The notes below the pieces were generated by a model. It had not been told where the DNA came from. It was given only the letters and a program-made list of their open reading frames with translations, and ran no database searches. A stretch of 17,547 nucleotides of DNA from JADJLQ01 sp040007895 (lineage in GTDB: Bacteria > Bacteroidota > Bacteroidia > Chitinophagales > Saprospiraceae), in NCBI GenBank assembly GCA_040007895.1, contig JBDTUE010000074.1, positions 1 through 17,547 of the forward strand. Direction: 5' to 3'. Positions within the stretch are counted from its first letter, which is position 1. Each line of letters begins with the position of its first letter. Both the position numbers and the translations under genes were made by a program. Positions 15,601-17,547 of this stretch are shown one piece after another.

Positions 15601-15811
15601 TTATACATTTAGCAAAAACATGCTAAAAAATACTCCAATTGGTGATCTTACATTAAGCGTTTTTGGAAGAAACTTATTTTTAAGTTCACCTGGATATCCT
15701 CATCTTGATCCTGAGCAAAATGTTTCCGGTGTAAGTAACTCCCAGGGTTTGGAATTTAATGCATTACCGCAAACAAAGTCCATTGGTGTAAATTTAAAAG
15801 TTACATTCTAA
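12677..15811 (+). CDS. SusC/RagA-type TonB-dependent outer-membrane transporter (third locus)
   Basis: 1044 residues, complete. A Sec signal peptide (cleavage near VFS-Q20) is followed at once by a carboxypeptidase-regulatory-like domain (about 22-95: IKGLVKDNTGEPLIGASI, TVTDIDGAYSL), with no STN domain. A TonB-box-like EIVVTAFG is at 100-107. The plug (about 108-240) carries the classical SusC signatures ALAAKVPGVRV (138-148), RGYTSFTG (163-170), NQPLFVVDGISIDN (172-185) and TSLYGSRAANGVVLITTKTG (222-241). The barrel includes NPNLKPEFTRSTEGEIEIGFF, a GRNLF block followed by LDPEQ, and the terminal strand ending LKVTF. It should import the ligand held by the SusD-type protein encoded 32 bp downstream. 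Its plug motifs differ clearly from those of the second locus, but its NPNLKPEFTRSTE block resembles the matching segment of the first, so loci one and three may be closer kin. Confidence 0.97.
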   Translation: MKRLNFILCLLFLSSLVFSQRTIKGLVKDNTGEPLIGASIVAKGTDVGTVTDIDGAYSLNVPASVTILTFTYTGFTPQEIAIENLTEVNVSLQEGVEIQEIVVTAFGIKKDKSNLGYGVTQLTSSEITQAHTTNVTNALAAKVPGVRVSGSGGSFSSSSIIIRGYTSFTGSNQPLFVVDGISIDNSGGGNTLQTGVTNSGRAIDINQEDIESISVLKGAAATSLYGSRAANGVVLITTKTGKSKSKQSVTYSVNVAQQEVNRFPDYQNTYGQGNTGNFNPGAVASWGPKIDGRSVLLPIAYRGLGGPSDTSTSLTAYPNNVSDLFKKGLNTQHNLSFQGGANRTGYRLSLGYLDDNGVIDNNRLKRYNFGINSTTELTKKLSAGVSVNYALNKSNRTAQGNQLSNPLFRSWFTPRSWDLTGRPFQSPTGANLHYDAVDNPRWSIYNNLYNDQIDRVFGNFNLRYELNSWLRVSAKAGADNFAYSGSYYDQIGAAGQGATVAGGIGGIREIRQNSRIINSTFLITADKKVAPHVNLIFVLGNEILDQVNNSTDLIGRGVTVRNFRNLQANTTTLIPNNFNYWQYRLVGFFSNLTASYSDWATIDLAARNDNNSILPQANNSYTYYSVAGTLNLARAFKINSNLLSSLKLSGNTGLIGSAKSDFRYSTDSYYGKANLTDGFGPNVIFPFNGTLPGFTLQDAAGNPNLKPEFTRSTEGEIEIGFFNDKIKFSGIIYKQHTTDILLSVPNSPAAGISSVLKNAGSLTTNGKELQLTISPFKSNNGFNWSTVASYTQFKTIIDDLAPGVQKIQLGGFTTPGTFLVKGDEYGQIYGTGYLRNADGKMIVSATTGLPSPTPLDQKVGNPNPKYLLGISNAFSYKNLDLNVLIDIKEGGDQYSRNIADLQRNGVTAETAEFERLNSDGTPAKLYTFDAVTPAGTPNTIAVTAEQYWGNSGKYVAAEGYIYNTSWVRIREASIGYTFSKNMLKNTPIGDLTLSVFGRNLFLSSPGYPHLDPEQNVSGVSNSQGLEFNALPQTKSIGVNLKVTF

Positions 15812-15843
15812 ATTTTTTTGAATCAATTTTAAACTATTAAATT

Positions 15844-17337
15844 ATGAATCTGAAAAGGTTTTTTAAATATTCAATTTTTCTTATAGGAATTATGATTAGT
15901 TCAGGAGCTTGTAAAGACTACCTGGATATAAATCAGGATCCGAATGCGGTGTTGGATGCACCGATTGAACAGGTATATACTTCTGCTACGGTAAGCGTAG
16001 GATTTTTTGCCGGCAGTGATCTTAACCGATATTCATCTCTTATTGCGCAACAATGGTCAGGCACACTGCCCAACCAGACTGGAGAATACGAACGATATAA
16101 TATCTCCGGTACGGATGTAAATAATGCATGGAATTTAGTTTATTCAACCGCATTGAGTGACTTGGAACTAGTGATTCAAAAAGCTGTAGCCGAAAATAGT
16201 CCAAATTATGCCGGGCCAGCGAAGATTTTAAAAGCGTATTTATTTCAATTGCTGGTTGATACCTGGGGTAATATTCCTTTTTCTGAAGCTTTGAAATTTA
16301 CTGAAATTACGGCTCCGAAATTTGATGACGCTTCAACTATTTACCCTGCATTGATCTCCTTATTGGATCAGGCAATTGCGGATATTAATGCTACTTCTGT
16401 AAAATCGCCAGCCGCCAACGGATCCATCTTTACAGGATCATGGGCTTCACAAAAACCAAAATGGGAGAGATTGGCAAATACGCTTAAGATGAGGCTGTTT
16501 CTTCACTATAGTAAAATCGATAAAGCCAAAGCGGTTGCTGAGATCGGAAAACTGACATCAGCCAATGTAATGACCAGTAATACCGATAATTTCCAAATGG
16601 CTTTTTTCGCTACATCCGGCCAACAAAATCCAATTCATCAGTTTGAAGTCAATCGTGGTAATTATCTTTTTGCTAATGCAACGATAGTTAACATGATGAA
16701 TAGTAAATCCGATCCACGCAGACCCAAATACTTTACCGCTTTCCCTTTGTATAGTGGAAAGTATGTAGGGTCTCCAAGTGCAAATCTTCAATCTAATATC
16801 AAATTTTCAAGATTATTTACCTTCTTGCGTGGTGATACTACCAATACAGCTCCCATTGTTCCGGCAGCAGATGGTTCTATCAGCGCTACACAATATCCAT
16901 ATAACGGAACAGCCCCTATAAGAATGTTGACTTTTGCTGAGTATAACTTTATTAGAGCAGAAGCTGCTGTACTGGGAGTACCTGGCATTGCTGCAGATTC
17001 ATTTTATCGATCTGGCATTCGGGCATCAATGGCTATGGCCGGGGTTACAACTGCAGCTACGGATGCTTATATCGGAGCTAATCCTTTTCCTGATGCAGGC
17101 ACGGATGCTGAAAAAATTAAAGCAATTATTGAAGAAAAGTATGTTGCTAACTTTGGGGTGGTCGTTGAACCCTGGACTGACTTCCGAAGGACAGGTTATC
17201 CTGCGCTGGTTATTCCGTCTAATGCTTTGTTTCCTGCTACGCCGCGGTCTTTATTCTTTCCTCAGTCTGAAATTGACAGGAATCCAAACGCAAAACAGAA
17301 GGCAGACCCTTCAGAAAAAATATTTTGGGATAAATAG
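15844..17337 (+). CDS. SusD-type surface lipoprotein (SusD-like_2 kind, third locus)
   Basis: 497 residues with a lipoprotein signal ending SGAC (Cys23), followed by KDYLDINQDPNAVLDAP, the signature of the SusD-like_2 branch. Helical sequence then includes an ILKAYLFQLLVDTWGNIPFSEAL block (about 130-150), also seen in the first-locus protein as a related NNIPYSEAL stretch. The LTFAEYNFIRAEAAVLG helix (about 362-378) and the VEPWTDFRRTGYPAL block (about 441-455) follow. The length is typical for the group. It is the surface ligand-binding partner of the SusC encoded 32 bp upstream. A strong terminator follows 25 bp after the stop, making a two-gene operon without auxiliary lipoprotein or enzyme. 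An overlapping open frame at 16934-17356 is a frame shadow. The substrate is unknown. Confidence 0.95.
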   Translation: MNLKRFFKYSIFLIGIMISSGACKDYLDINQDPNAVLDAPIEQVYTSATVSVGFFAGSDLNRYSSLIAQQWSGTLPNQTGEYERYNISGTDVNNAWNLVYSTALSDLELVIQKAVAENSPNYAGPAKILKAYLFQLLVDTWGNIPFSEALKFTEITAPKFDDASTIYPALISLLDQAIADINATSVKSPAANGSIFTGSWASQKPKWERLANTLKMRLFLHYSKIDKAKAVAEIGKLTSANVMTSNTDNFQMAFFATSGQQNPIHQFEVNRGNYLFANATIVNMMNSKSDPRRPKYFTAFPLYSGKYVGSPSANLQSNIKFSRLFTFLRGDTTNTAPIVPAADGSISATQYPYNGTAPIRMLTFAEYNFIRAEAAVLGVPGIAADSFYRSGIRASMAMAGVTTAATDAYIGANPFPDAGTDAEKIKAIIEEKYVANFGVVVEPWTDFRRTGYPALVIPSNALFPATPRSLFFPQSEIDRNPNAKQKADPSEKIFWDK

Positions 17338-17362
17338 AATAAGACAGATATGTTAGTCATAG

Positions 17363-17398
17363 AAATAGCCAGGAGGAATATTACTTCTGGCTATTTTT
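17363..17398 (+). terminator. Terminator of the third SusCD operon
   Basis: A 13-bp stem (17363-17375 with 17384-17396, one G-T pair; core AAATAGCCAG / CTGGCTATTT) with an 8-base loop. The 3' arm runs into a T-rich tract TTTTTATTTTTATT. It lies 25 bp after the SusD-type stop. Confidence 0.9.
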
Positions 17399-17432
17399 AT
17401 TTTTATTAAGTAACCCCTTTCTATTAATTATC

Positions 17433-17547
17433 ATGAAGCTTAATTTTTTTCCCTGTTGTTTATTTACATTATTCGTTTACTATGACGGGTTCTCCCAAAA
17501 TTCAAATCCATCATTGAACTACAATAAATTATCCCGCAATGATTGGA
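17433..17547 (+). CDS. N-terminus of an exported protein, cut by the window end
   Basis: An open frame from ATG at 17433 to the window end, 38 codons. It begins with a signal-peptide-like stretch (MKLNFF, Cys-Cys, hydrophobic LFTLFV, then YYDGFSQ with probable cleavage at FS-Q22), followed by polar NSNPSLNYNK. FSQ is a common signal-peptide end in Bacteroidota. There is no lipobox in the right place. The family cannot be named from this fragment. It starts 34 bp after the terminator stem end, so it probably belongs to a separate transcript. Confidence 0.6.
   Translation, partial: MKLNFFPCCLFTLFVYYDGFSQNSNPSLNYNKLSRNDW

Noticed and set aside
16934..17356. Open reading frame of 140 codons overlapping the third SusD-type gene in another frame
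   Set aside because: It lies almost wholly inside a clear SusD gene, has no signal or domain and is rich in Leu/Gln from the frame shift. It is a shadow.
1..17547. tRNA, rRNA, insertion sequence or phage genes
   Set aside because: No cloverleaf-like or rRNA-like sequence, no transposase or integrase frame and no terminal inverted repeats were seen on either strand.

Overview
The window looks like the chromosome of a member of the Bacteroidota, probably an environmental lineage of the Saprospiria/Chitinophagia kind. The DNA is AT-rich, there are no clear Shine-Dalgarno sequences, and nearly every gene encodes an exported protein. The region is dominated by three SusC/SusD-type outer-membrane import pairs, which are characteristic of this phylum. 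The phylum is well supported; the class is inference.

Layout, all genes on the plus strand. (1) 1-5794: the 3' part of a SusC-type TonB-dependent transporter, a SusD-type lipoprotein and a DUF1735-like lipoprotein. A strong hairpin terminator at 3885-3915 follows. Beyond it, only 24 bp downstream, come a small secreted protein of unknown function and a lipoprotein with a DUF4369-like N-terminus and a thioredoxin-like C-terminus (CQSC). (2) 5795-6223: a very AT-rich intergenic region with the promoter and leader of the next pair. (3) 6224-11289: a complete SusC/SusD pair ended by a terminator at 11330-11360. (4) 11361-11730: a gene-free stretch holding a cluster of at least five small hairpin-forming repeats. 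(5) 11731-12477: a second small secreted protein, paralogous to the one at 3940, with its own terminator. (6) 12677-17337: a third complete SusC/SusD pair, ended by a terminator at 17363-17398. (7) 17433-17547: the start of another exported protein, cut by the window edge.

How the genes work together: each SusC is expected to be a 22-stranded TonB-driven barrel in the outer membrane, with its SusD partner as a surface lipoprotein lid that captures the ligand. The DUF1735-like protein is a plausible extra surface binding protein for the first pair. No glycoside hydrolase, lyase, sulfatase, peptidase, sigma/anti-sigma gene or hybrid two-component regulator lies in the window, so substrates cannot be assigned. 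The two complete SusC proteins lack an STN domain, so direct anti-sigma signalling is not suggested.

The signals not explained by ordinary annotation are: a promoter-leader module shared by both complete susC genes with fixed spacing (TAnnTTCAC, then 16 nt, then TCGTTAA, then a small hairpin and an ACTCACT block); the repeat family at 11392-11598, whose stems show compensatory base changes; and the paralogous secreted proteins lying beside the SusCD loci.
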